The notes under the pieces are model-generated. The model saw nothing but the letters and a program-made list of their open reading frames with translations. It was not told where the DNA came from and did not search any database. A stretch of DNA of 64,000 bases from Sphingopyxis sp. BSN-002. Its GTDB lineage: Bacteria > Pseudomonadota > Alphaproteobacteria > Sphingomonadales > Sphingomonadaceae. Both the position numbers and the translations under genes were made by a program. The stretch is from contig NZ_CP091804.1 of NCBI RefSeq assembly GCF_022024275.1, positions 682,001 to 746,000 on the forward strand, in the 5' to 3' direction. Position 1 is the first letter of the stretch, and each line of letters opens with the position of its first letter. Of the stretch, positions 8,804 to 16,554 are shown piece by piece.

Positions 8804-9192
8804 GCGCGCTCGCGCCTATCGCTCCCGGCCTGTGGACCGACGAAGCCGAGCCGCGCCTCATCGGTGCCCGCCGGGCCGATGGCGAGATCGTCTTTCCGGT
8901 GCCCGACGGCGACGCCGCGGCGCTCGTCGAACCCGTCGCGCTCTCGCGCAAGGGCAAGCTCTGGTCGTGGACCACCCAAGGCTTCGAACCCAAGGAGCCA
9001 TATAGCGGCCCCCAGCCCTTCCAGCCTTTCCTCATCGGCTATGTCGAGCTGCCCGGCGAAGTGATCGTCGAGACGCGGATCGTCGATGCCGCCGCCGCCG
9101 ACCTCGTCATCGGGATGCCGATGGAGTTCGCCGTCGTTGCCTTCGACGATGCGCGGTCGACCTATGCCTTCCGTCCGGAGCGCCAGCCATGA
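8800..9192 (+). CDS. DUF35-type OB-fold protein lacking the zinc ribbon
   Basis: A 130-residue protein of the DUF35 / acyl-CoA-associated OB-fold family. These proteins bind to thiolases or aldolases and help position CoA substrates. The region PRLIGARRADGEIVFPVP aligns with the place where the family normally has a four-cysteine rubredoxin-like ribbon, but this protein has no cysteine at all. The following KGKLWSWTTQGFEP and IGYVELPGEVIVETRI match the OB-fold. It overlaps its neighbours on both sides (ATGA at each end), directly before the thiolase-like gene, which is the standard arrangement for a two-subunit complex. Confidence 0.87.
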   Translation: MSALAPIAPGLWTDEAEPRLIGARRADGEIVFPVPDGDAAALVEPVALSRKGKLWSWTTQGFEPKEPYSGPQPFQPFLIGYVELPGEVIVETRIVDAAAADLVIGMPMEFAVVAFDDARSTYAFRPERQP

Positions 9193-10337
9193 ACGACGAC
9201 GTCTATATCATCGGCGCGGGCATCCATCCCTTCGGCCGTACCGACGGCCGTTCGGGTCGCGATCAGGGCGTCTATGCGGTGCGCGAGGCGCTTGGCGATG
9301 CCGGGATCGAATGGAGCGACGTCGAATTCGCCTATGGCGGCTCGGCGGCGGCGGGGTCGGCCGACATCATGGTCAACGAACTCGGACTGACGAGTGTCCC
9401 CTTCATCAACGTCGCCAACGGCTGCGCGACCGGCGGCAGCGCGTTGACCGCCGCGCGCAACGCGATCGCGGCGGGCGCCTGCGACATCGCGCTCGCGGTC
9501 GGCTTCGACAAGCATCCCCGCGGGGCGTTCAACGCCAAGCCTTCCGACTACGGCCTGCCCGAATGGTATGGTGAAACCGGGCTGATGCTGACCACGCAAT
9601 TCTTCGCGCTCAAGATCCAGCGGTACATGGCGCTCCACGGCATCAGCCGGCGGACGCTCGGCCTCGTCGCCGAAAAGGCGTTCCGCAACGGGACGCTGTG
9701 CGACCATGCCTGGCGCCGCTCGCCGGTCGATCTCGATACGATCCTCAATGCTCCGATGGTCAACGATCCGCTGACCAAATATATGTTCTGCTCGCCCGCG
9801 GAGGGCGCGGTCGCGCTCGTTCTCGCCAGCGGCAAGAGGGTCCGCGAACTCGGCTCTGACGCCGTCCGCATCGCCAGCGTCGCCTTCCGCACCCGCCCCG
9901 AAGGCTCGTTCGAAGTCTTCGCACCGTCGATCAGCGTCAATGGCGGCGGCAAGCCGACCCAGATCGCCAGCAAGGCCGCCTTCGAAATGGCGGGCATCGG
10001 CCCCGAGGATGTCGCGGTCGCGCAGTTGCAGGACACCGAAAGCGGCGCCGAGATCATGCACATGGCCGAAAACGGCTTCTGCGCCGACGGCGAGCAAGAA
10101 CAATGGCTGGCCGAGGGCTGGAGCGAGATCGGCGGAAAAATGCCGATCAACACCGACGGCGGCTGCCTTGCGTGCGGCGAACCGATCGGCGCGTCGGGCC
10201 TCCGTCAAGTTTACGAAAACACGGTGCAGCTACGTGGCCGCGGCGGCGAGCGACAGGTGCCGAATGGCCCCAAGGTGGGTTACTCTCATGTCTATGGAGC
10301 GCCCGGCCTGTCGGCGGTGGCGATCCTCGAACGCTAG
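9189..10337 (+). CDS. Thiolase-like enzyme (SCP2 thiolase / Ltp2-type aldolase)
   Basis: A 382-residue thiolase-superfamily protein. The N-terminus is DVYIIGAGIHPFGR, and the nucleophile region is NVANGCATGGSALTAA, with the cysteine present. The C-terminal loop reads GGCLACGEPIGASGLRQVYE, where degradative thiolases have GHPxGASG; the histidine is replaced by glutamate. Loss of that histidine, together with a DUF35 partner immediately upstream, resembles Ltp2-type retro-aldolases that cut sterol side chains. It could thus release a short acyl-CoA from a branched hydroxyacyl-CoA. Ordinary thiolytic cleavage remains possible. Confidence 0.9.
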   Translation: MNDDVYIIGAGIHPFGRTDGRSGRDQGVYAVREALGDAGIEWSDVEFAYGGSAAAGSADIMVNELGLTSVPFINVANGCATGGSALTAARNAIAAGACDIALAVGFDKHPRGAFNAKPSDYGLPEWYGETGLMLTTQFFALKIQRYMALHGISRRTLGLVAEKAFRNGTLCDHAWRRSPVDLDTILNAPMVNDPLTKYMFCSPAEGAVALVLASGKRVRELGSDAVRIASVAFRTRPEGSFEVFAPSISVNGGGKPTQIASKAAFEMAGIGPEDVAVAQLQDTESGAEIMHMAENGFCADGEQEQWLAEGWSEIGGKMPINTDGGCLACGEPIGASGLRQVYENTVQLRGRGGERQVPNGPKVGYSHVYGAPGLSAVAILER

Positions 10338-10344
10338 AAATAAT

Positions 10345-11553
10345 ATGGATCTGGATCTTACCAAGGACGAACTGGAATTTCGCGAGGAGGTCCGCGACTT
10401 CCTGCGCACGTCGCTGCCGGACCATGTGCGCGACGGCGCGCGGCGCACCCCCGGCGTCTTCGTCGAGCCCGATATCGGTCTCGTCTGGCACCGCATCCTC
10501 AACGACAAGGGCTGGGTCGCCTATCACTGGCCCGAGGATTGCGGCGGCACCGGCTGGACGCCGATGCAGCGCTATATCTTCGAAAAGGAATGCGCGATTG
10601 CCGGGGCGCCGGCGCTGTCGGTGCTCGGCCTGCGCCTCGTCGGCCCGGTCATCTGCGCCTTCGGGACGCAGGAGCAGAAGGACCGCTTCCTGCCCGCGAT
10701 CCGCGCCGGCACCGATTACTGGTGTCAGGGCTATTCCGAACCGCAAAGCGGATCCGACCTTGCCTCGCTGCGTACCCGCGCGCGGCGCGACGGCGGCGAA
10801 TATGTCGTCGACGGGTCCAAGATCTGGACCACCCATGCGCACCACGCGAACTGGATCTTCTGCCTCGTCCGCACCGACGGCGAAGTGAAGAAGCAGGCGG
10901 GCATCAGCTTCCTCCTGATCCCGATGGACCAGCCCGGCGTTACCGTCACCCCGATCATCACGATGGCGGGCGATCACGAGGTCAATCAGGTCTTCCTCGA
11001 CGGCGCGCGCACATCGGTCGACAACCGCATCGGCGAAGAAGGCCAGGGCTGGACGATCGCCAAATTCCTGCTCGAGAATGAGCGCGGCGGATCGTTCCAT
11101 GCGCCGCGACTGATCCGCGCGATTGACCATCTCGAGCAGCTCGCGGGCATCGCTCCGAGCGGGCACAATGGCGCACTTGGCGGCGACATCCAGATCGCGA
11201 CGCGCATCGCGAGGCTCCGCCTCGAAGCCGAAGCGCTCGAGACCACCGAACTGCGCATCCTTGCGGACATTGCAAAGGGCCGCCCAGCCGGGCCGCAGAC
11301 CTCGCTCGTCAAATTGCTATCGTCCGAAATCCACCAGCGGATCGACGGACTCGCGATGGACCTGCACGGCTACGACGGACTGCAGCTGCCGACCGTGCGC
11401 CCTCTCTACGGCAACGAGGCGCCGCCCGCGATCGGCGACGAGGACGCGCAGGTCGCGGCCGCCCGCTATCTCAACAGTCGTGCCTGGACCGTCTTCGGCG
11501 GTTCGAGCGAAGTCCAGAAGAACATCATAGCAAAGACGGTGCTACGCCTATGA
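10345..11553 (+). CDS. Acyl-CoA dehydrogenase, full-length
   Basis: A 402-residue FAD-dependent acyl-CoA dehydrogenase. It starts MDLDLTKDELEFREEVRDF, seven bases after the thiolase stop. The flavin/substrate loop is CQGYSEPQSGSDLASL, followed by GSKIWTTHAHHANWIF. The C-terminal FAD contact is VFGGSSEVQKNIIAKTVL, typical of FadE17/FadE26-like proteins. The overall form suits the flavin-binding subunit of a heteromer with the short protein at 7742. It would introduce the alpha,beta double bond in the side-chain acyl-CoA. The stop overlaps the start of the LuxR-type regulator. Confidence 0.94.
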   Translation: MDLDLTKDELEFREEVRDFLRTSLPDHVRDGARRTPGVFVEPDIGLVWHRILNDKGWVAYHWPEDCGGTGWTPMQRYIFEKECAIAGAPALSVLGLRLVGPVICAFGTQEQKDRFLPAIRAGTDYWCQGYSEPQSGSDLASLRTRARRDGGEYVVDGSKIWTTHAHHANWIFCLVRTDGEVKKQAGISFLLIPMDQPGVTVTPIITMAGDHEVNQVFLDGARTSVDNRIGEEGQGWTIAKFLLENERGGSFHAPRLIRAIDHLEQLAGIAPSGHNGALGGDIQIATRIARLRLEAEALETTELRILADIAKGRPAGPQTSLVKLLSSEIHQRIDGLAMDLHGYDGLQLPTVRPLYGNEAPPAIGDEDAQVAAARYLNSRAWTVFGGSSEVQKNIIAKTVLRL

Positions 11554-12416
11554 CACATGCATTGCGACTTGCCGACCAGTGTGAAATAGTCCCCGCGATG
11601 GGAGAGAGAGCAGCCAAGCTGCCGGACGACGGGTTCGCACCTCCGATGAATGCCAGGGCACTCGTTGAAGCGGTTACGGTCCGCAGCGTGGAGGATATCC
11701 ACGATGCTGCGGTCGCGCTGCGCGATTATGCCGCCGCCCAAGGCCTGCGCGCCGCGCTCTGCGACGATATTGCATCGAAAGAAACGATGGTCGACGCCGA
11801 TGGCGCGGTCCTTGCTGCCGACCTGTTCGGCTGGCTCGGCGACGGTGAACGCTGGTGGGAGGATCACAGGCTCGCGCTTCACTCGCCGCTGCCCCGCTCG
11901 TGCCGCTATGAAAGCGAGCCCTTCTGGTGCAACGGCGAAGGGTTCCGCACCGCGAACCCCAACCCCTATCTCGATGACATCGACCTCTCGCGCTATTTCG
12001 CTGCCAACCAGCGCTACAAGGCGGCGATCGTGGTGCCGGTCCACCTGCCCTTCGGCCAGATCTCGGCGAACAGCTATCACCCGACGGATCATGAGATCAC
12101 CGACCTCAGTGACCAGTTCGCGGAGATCGGGCATATCCTCGGTGCGGCGACACGGCGCTTCATTTCGGGCTATGCGTCGGCGATGCGGACCAAGCGGCGT
12201 ATCCCGTCGGACTGCGAGCTGTCGAAGCGCGAGGTCGAATGCCTACGCTGGGCGGCGATCGGCAAGACCGACCGCGAGATCGGGATGATCATTTCGCTGA
12301 GCCACGCGACGGTGCGCTATCACGTTCACCGTGCGGGCGAGAAGCTGAACTCGGTCAACCGCGCACAGACGATCTTCAAGGCCGGGCAGCTCGGCTACCT
12401 CGGGGCTAACAGCTAG
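11550..12416 (+). CDS. LuxR-type regulator with autoinducer-binding-like domain (solo)
   Basis: A 288-residue regulator. Residues about 50-200 form an autoinducer-binding-like domain with WWEDHRLALHSPLPRSCRYESEPFWC. Residues about 220-285 form a LuxR/GerE helix-turn-helix (LSKREVECLRWAAIGKTDREIG, with SHATVRYHVHRAGEKL). No luxI synthase is visible in the window, so it is a LuxR solo. It is coupled by ATGA overlap to the end of the P450/acyl-CoA dehydrogenase operon, which it may control. An internal start at 11598, near a GGGAGAGAG stretch, cannot be excluded. A small-molecule ligand other than homoserine lactone, for instance a pathway intermediate, is possible. Confidence 0.9.
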   Translation: MTHALRLADQCEIVPAMGERAAKLPDDGFAPPMNARALVEAVTVRSVEDIHDAAVALRDYAAAQGLRAALCDDIASKETMVDADGAVLAADLFGWLGDGERWWEDHRLALHSPLPRSCRYESEPFWCNGEGFRTANPNPYLDDIDLSRYFAANQRYKAAIVVPVHLPFGQISANSYHPTDHEITDLSDQFAEIGHILGAATRRFISGYASAMRTKRRIPSDCELSKREVECLRWAAIGKTDREIGMIISLSHATVRYHVHRAGEKLNSVNRAQTIFKAGQLGYLGANS

Positions 12417-12446
12417 CCGCCCGCCGCCCGCCAGCGGGAGGGATAA

Positions 12447-12983
12447 TCAACCAAGCGATCTCAGCGGTTCGCTGCCGTCCCAATTCTTCGCTGCGTCGCG
12501 CATCATCGCGAACAGTTCGCGCGTGCCCGCCTGCGGTTCGAGCAGTTCGACCAGCGTCCCCGGGCCGGTACCCGGATCGGCGTAGATCACGCCGCCCGTA
12601 TCGCCGACCGGCGCTTCGAAGATGATTGCCGCACCGACTTCCGCGCAGCGCGCCCGCGCTTCGGCGATCGAGTCGACAAGCACGCACACATGGTGCAGCC
12701 CCTCGCCCACCGCATATTCGCCGCGATAGAGCGACTTCGCGTCATTCTCGGGCCGGATCAGCTCGATCTGCATGTCACCCCAATAGCCCAGAGCCATGGT
12801 GAAGACCGGATCGCTCGCCTCGCCGCGATAGCGTCCACCGGGAAGCGACACGTTCGGCAACAGGAAGAAGGGGCCGGCGCCCATCACCTCGGTCCAATGC
12901 TTCACCGCGGCGTCGAAATCGGACGGCACAAAAGCGAGCTGCATGATGTCGCCGAGCGATGCGAGCGTTGCGGGTCCGGCCAT
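12447..12983 (-). CDS. VOC (glyoxalase/bleomycin-resistance fold) family protein
   Basis: A 178-residue vicinal-oxygen-chelate protein resembling methylmalonyl-CoA epimerase and glyoxalase-like enzymes. It begins MAGPATLASLGDIMQLAFVPSDFDAAVKHW. Metal-ligand positions appear in IMQLAFV (a glutamine in place of histidine), MQIELIRP, HHVCVLVD and GTLVELLEPQ. The start at 12983 is preferred because GGGGAGAG lies directly before it; an upstream in-frame ATG at 13013 would add 10 residues. It is divergent from the Rieske oxygenase operon. An isomerase, extradiol dioxygenase or lyase activity on a pathway intermediate is possible. Confidence 0.87.
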   Translation of the reverse strand: MAGPATLASLGDIMQLAFVPSDFDAAVKHWTEVMGAGPFFLLPNVSLPGGRYRGEASDPVFTMALGYWGDMQIELIRPENDAKSLYRGEYAVGEGLHHVCVLVDSIAEARARCAEVGAAIIFEAPVGDTGGVIYADPGTGPGTLVELLEPQAGTRELFAMMRDAAKNWDGSEPLRSLG

Positions 12984-13006
12984 GTCTCTCCCCTCAAAAG
13001 CGTTAG

Positions 13007-13030
13007 CGCACAAGCGCCTGCCTTTGTGCG
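13007..13030. promoter_or_regulatory. Inverted repeat between VOC and Rieske genes
   Basis: CGCACAA at 13007-13013 is the exact reverse complement of TTGTGCG at 13024-13030, with a 10-base spacer. It lies in the 98-base divergent gap, 24 bases upstream of the VOC start and about 50 upstream of the Rieske start. It is a candidate operator; no second copy was noticed in the window. Confidence 0.35.
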
Positions 13031-13081
13031 ATAAGCTTTTCGAGACCCGGAGTCATACTGGGCAAAATGTGAGGGATAGCC

Positions 13082-14311
13082 ATGGCCGAGTCCGATCCGA
13101 AGATCGCGCCGCAAGACTGGTTCGCGGTCCGCAAGCGCAACGCGCGCGCGGGTCTGCGCAAGCTGGTGTCGATCATCGCCGAGAACCGCACCGACCGCGC
13201 CGAGGGGCCGCTGCCGCTGCACAAATCCGTCTATATGAGCGATGCGCGCAACGCCGCCGAGATGGAACATATCTTCCGGAACGAACCGATCGTCGCCGGG
13301 CTGTCGGGCGACATTCCGAAGACCGGCGATACGCTCGTCTTCGACTCGGTCGGCCCGTCGATCCTCGTCACGCGCGGCAAGGACGGCGTCGCGCGCGCTT
13401 TCCTCAATATGTGTACGCACCGCGGTGCGAAGCTGGTCGAGGAAAAGGAGCCCTGGCAGGGTTCGCGCCCGCGCCTCGTCTGCCCCTTCCACGCCTGGAC
13501 TTTCGACCCTGCGGGCCAGCTCGTCGGCCAGCCCGGCAAGGAAGGCTTCGCGAACTGCGAGATCGGGGCCCGCAACCTCATCGAACTGCCCTGCGCCGAG
13601 CATCTCGGCCTGATCTTCGTGCGCGCCAATCCTGACGGCGAGCCGATCGATGCCGCGGCGCATCTCGGCGACTTCGGCCCGGTGCTCGCGCAGCTCGAAC
13701 TCCACCGCGCCGAGCCGGTCAAGAAGGGTATCCTCACCGCCGACGCCAACTGGAAATTCGCGCTCGACACCTATGGCGAGGGCTATCATTTCAAGATGCT
13801 TCACGCCTCGACGATCGGCGGTACGCACTACAGCGACCGCAACGTCTATGAACCGATCGGCCGCCATCATCGCGTCAGCTTTCCTGACCTGTCGATCGGC
13901 AATCTCGTCGGCAAGGACGAAAGCGAATGGCCCGAGACCGACTATGGCGGGGTGCATTTCCTGTTCCCCAATACCGTCGTCTTCTTCGGCGCGGTGACGC
14001 CGGGAGTCTATTTCACCCAGCTCTTCCGCCTCTTCCCCGACGGTGCCGGCAAGATGTTCTGCCAGTTCGCCGTCTATGCGCCCTTCGGCGTCGAGAACGA
14101 ACAGCATCGCGCGATGTGCGAGATGGCCTATGACGCGACCGCGACCGTCGTCCAGACCGAGGATTATCGCGTCGCGAGCAGCGGCTATTCGAACCTCGTC
14201 ACCGCGCCCGAAGACTTCCATGTCGTACTCGGCGCGAACGAGCCGGCGCTGCACGGCGTCCACCGCTCGATCGCCGCCGCATGCAAGATGCCGCTCGACC
14301 AGATCGCCTGA
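13082..14311 (+). CDS. Rieske non-heme iron oxygenase, alpha subunit
   Basis: A 409-residue aromatic-ring-hydroxylating oxygenase alpha subunit. The Rieske cluster is bound by MCTHRGAKL (Cys about 111) and LVCPFHAWTF (Cys about 135). The catalytic domain has DTYGEGYHFKMLH, the two-histidine part of the mononuclear iron site. The protein would hydroxylate or demethylate a ring or side chain using O2 and two electrons. No beta subunit, ferredoxin or reductase gene is adjacent, so it is probably a homomultimeric (RHO alpha-only) type, such as ketosteroid 9-hydroxylase (KshA-like) or O-demethylases. It is followed 18 bases later by a second alpha subunit. Confidence 0.94.
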   Translation: MAESDPKIAPQDWFAVRKRNARAGLRKLVSIIAENRTDRAEGPLPLHKSVYMSDARNAAEMEHIFRNEPIVAGLSGDIPKTGDTLVFDSVGPSILVTRGKDGVARAFLNMCTHRGAKLVEEKEPWQGSRPRLVCPFHAWTFDPAGQLVGQPGKEGFANCEIGARNLIELPCAEHLGLIFVRANPDGEPIDAAAHLGDFGPVLAQLELHRAEPVKKGILTADANWKFALDTYGEGYHFKMLHASTIGGTHYSDRNVYEPIGRHHRVSFPDLSIGNLVGKDESEWPETDYGGVHFLFPNTVVFFGAVTPGVYFTQLFRLFPDGAGKMFCQFAVYAPFGVENEQHRAMCEMAYDATATVVQTEDYRVASSGYSNLVTAPEDFHVVLGANEPALHGVHRSIAAACKMPLDQIA

Positions 14312-14329
14312 CCCTTCCGGAGCTTATCG

Positions 14330-15757
14330 ATGAACGACCTCTCCCCGCCCCAGGCTTCCGACCGCGACGACCGCTGCCCGGGCACCAGCTACACCGACAT
14401 GCTGAACGCCGACACGCGGCGCGTTCCCGACTACCTCTTCGCCGAATCCAATCAGGAGCTCGGCGACGAGCCGATCGCGATCGAGCGTTATGTCAGCGAG
14501 GACTGGGCGAAGCTCGAACGCCAGAAGATGTGGCCGAACATCTGGCAGTTCGCCGCCCGCGAAGAGGATATGCCGAACCCCGGCGACACCGTCGTCTATG
14601 ACATCAACGAGAAGAGCATATTGCTCGTCCGGCAGAAGGATCTGTCGGTAAAGGCCTTCTACAACGTCTGCCTCCACCGCGGCCGCAAGCTGCGCACCGA
14701 GAGCGGACCCGCTGTACATCTGCGTTGCCCCTTCCACGGCTTTTCCTGGCATCATGACGGCCGCTTCAAGGAAGCGCCCTGCGCGTGGGACTTCAAGCAT
14801 CTCGAAGATAAGGACATGAGCCTGCCCGAGCTGAAGGTCGAAAGCTGGCAGGGCTTCCTGCTCGTCACCGAGAACCACGATCTGCCGAGCTTCCGCGACT
14901 GGGTCGGCCCCGGCGTCGAGCATTATGACAACTGGCGGCTCGACGAATGCTATACCGGCGCATGGGTCGGCCGCGTCATTCCGGCCAACTGGAAGGCGGT
15001 CGCCGAGGCGTTCATGGAGGCGTGGCACAGCATCGTCACCCATCCGCAGATCCTCGGCTTCACCGCCGATGCGAACACGCGCTACGACCTCTACGGCGAC
15101 TTCCTCAATCGGGCGATCACCCCGGCCGGCGCAATGTCGCCGCACATCAAGGGCAAGGATCAATTCTATGTCCTGAAATCGCTCGAGGAATTCATCGGCG
15201 GCGGCGACAGCCGCGCACGCCGCGCGACCGGCGACCCGGCCGATCTGAAAGGCTTCGAAGCCGACGATCCGATGCTCGCACGCAAGGTGCTGGCGCAGGC
15301 GAACCGCGACGCGTTCACGGCGATGAACGGGCATGACTATTCGGCCGCGACCGACAGCGAGATGCTCGACAATTTCACCTATAATGTCTTCCCCAACTGG
15401 GCGCCGTGGGGCGGGCTGGTGCCGAACATCGTCTATCGCTGGCGGCCGTGGGGCGATGCCGATCACAGCCTGATGGAAGTCCGCATCCTGATGCGTACGC
15501 CGAAGGGCGAGAGGCCGCCCAAGTCGCCGCCCATGCACCTGATCACCGACGACCAGCCCTTCGCCAGCGCCAGCCATCTGATCGGCGCCGCGCTCGCGGG
15601 CGTGTTCGATCAGGACATGGAAAACCTGCCGTTCGTGCAGGAGGGGATGAAATCGTCCCCCAACGGCGTGATCGAACTCGGCCATTATCAGGAAAGCCGC
15701 ATCCGCCATTTCCACCGCACGCTCGGCAAATATATCGACGGTGAGTTGCCCGGCTAA
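14330..15757 (+). CDS. Second Rieske non-heme iron oxygenase, alpha subunit
   Basis: A 475-residue Rieske oxygenase alpha subunit, distinct from its neighbour. The cluster motifs are NVCLHRGRKL and HLRCPFHGFSW, and the catalytic iron segment is EAFMEAWHSIVTHPQ. The start follows GGAG at a normal distance. It has an extended N-terminus (DRDDRCPGTSYTDMLNADTR) before the Rieske domain. No beta subunit or electron-transfer gene lies nearby. The stop TAA overlaps the following ATG by one base. Two consecutive alpha-type subunits suggest either two sequential hydroxylations or a heteromeric oxygenase. Confidence 0.94.
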   Translation: MNDLSPPQASDRDDRCPGTSYTDMLNADTRRVPDYLFAESNQELGDEPIAIERYVSEDWAKLERQKMWPNIWQFAAREEDMPNPGDTVVYDINEKSILLVRQKDLSVKAFYNVCLHRGRKLRTESGPAVHLRCPFHGFSWHHDGRFKEAPCAWDFKHLEDKDMSLPELKVESWQGFLLVTENHDLPSFRDWVGPGVEHYDNWRLDECYTGAWVGRVIPANWKAVAEAFMEAWHSIVTHPQILGFTADANTRYDLYGDFLNRAITPAGAMSPHIKGKDQFYVLKSLEEFIGGGDSRARRATGDPADLKGFEADDPMLARKVLAQANRDAFTAMNGHDYSAATDSEMLDNFTYNVFPNWAPWGGLVPNIVYRWRPWGDADHSLMEVRILMRTPKGERPPKSPPMHLITDDQPFASASHLIGAALAGVFDQDMENLPFVQEGMKSSPNGVIELGHYQESRIRHFHRTLGKYIDGELPG

Positions 15758-16554
15758 TGGCGCGCGCAGCCCCGCTGCTGTCGCTCGCGGCGGGGGTATT
15801 ACCCGAATTTTCGCCCGAGCAGACGGTCGCGGCTGCGGCCGCAGGTGGCTGGCCGGCGACAGGCATCTGGTACGATCCCGAGACATGGACGCCCGCAACG
15901 ACAATTGAGGTGCGCGACCGCGCCGCCGATGCAGGAATCGCGATCCTCGACATCGAGGTGATCTGGCTGAAGCCCGGCACCGACGATCCCGCGCATTTCG
16001 GGGCGATCGACGCCGGTGCGGAAATCGGCGCGCGCAACGTGTTGATCGTCAGTTCGGAGGATGATGCCGGACGCGCTGCTGCCAAGCTGAACCGGCTCGG
16101 CCATCATGCCGCAGCGGCGGGGATGCGGGCCTGTCTGGAATTTGCGGCCTTCACCACGGTCGGCAGCATCGCGAGTGCAACCGCCCTGCTCGACGCCGCC
16201 GACTGCGACAATCTCGGCCTGCTGATCGACCCGCTACATCTTGCGCGGACCGGCGGCTCGCCCGCCGATCTCAGTTCGGTCGATCCGGGGCGGTTCCCTT
16301 ATGCGCAATTCTGCGACGCCCCGGCACGGGGCCCGCCGCCAAGCGATGTACCGGAGATCATCCGCGAAGCGCTCGATCTGCGCCTGATGCCAGGCGACGG
16401 CGCGTTGCCGCTGGACGATCTGCTCGCCGCGTTACCGCTTGCTACACCGCTCAGCGTCGAGCTGCGGAGCGCCGCATTGCGCAACAGTCACCCCGACCCC
16501 ACCGATCGCGCGCAAGCCCTGCTCGCCGTGACGCAGCGCTGGTTCACCGCCTAG
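15757..16554 (+). CDS. Sugar-phosphate isomerase/epimerase-like TIM-barrel protein
   Basis: A 265-residue protein of the xylose-isomerase-like / AP-endonuclease-2 TIM-barrel family. Segments match successive barrel strands: LLSLAAGVLPEF at the start, AILDIEVIWLKPG with a probable metal-ligand Glu, ACLEFAAFTTVG, LGLLIDPLHLARTGG with the Asp/His pair, and PLSVELRSAAL at the end. Such proteins near ring oxygenases often act as hydrolases, isomerases or dehydratases on ring-cleavage products; the actual reaction is unknown. The start overlaps the upstream stop, so it belongs to the Rieske operon. It ends in a 4-base overlap with the convergent NmrA-like gene. Confidence 0.85.
   Translation: MARAAPLLSLAAGVLPEFSPEQTVAAAAAGGWPATGIWYDPETWTPATTIEVRDRAADAGIAILDIEVIWLKPGTDDPAHFGAIDAGAEIGARNVLIVSSEDDAGRAAAKLNRLGHHAAAAGMRACLEFAAFTTVGSIASATALLDAADCDNLGLLIDPLHLARTGGSPADLSSVDPGRFPYAQFCDAPARGPPPSDVPEIIREALDLRLMPGDGALPLDDLLAALPLATPLSVELRSAALRNSHPDPTDRAQALLAVTQRWFTA

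Noticed and set aside
12417-12446. CCCGC/GCGGG repeat between the LuxR and VOC genes as a bidirectional terminator
   Set aside because: The stem is only five bases, the region is simple GC repeats, and there is no T-run.
13007-13030. The CGCACAA/TTGTGCG repeat as a lux box for the LuxR solo
   Set aside because: Classical lux boxes are about 20-bp palindromes with CTG/CAG-type ends. This repeat does not fit and lies next to a different operon.
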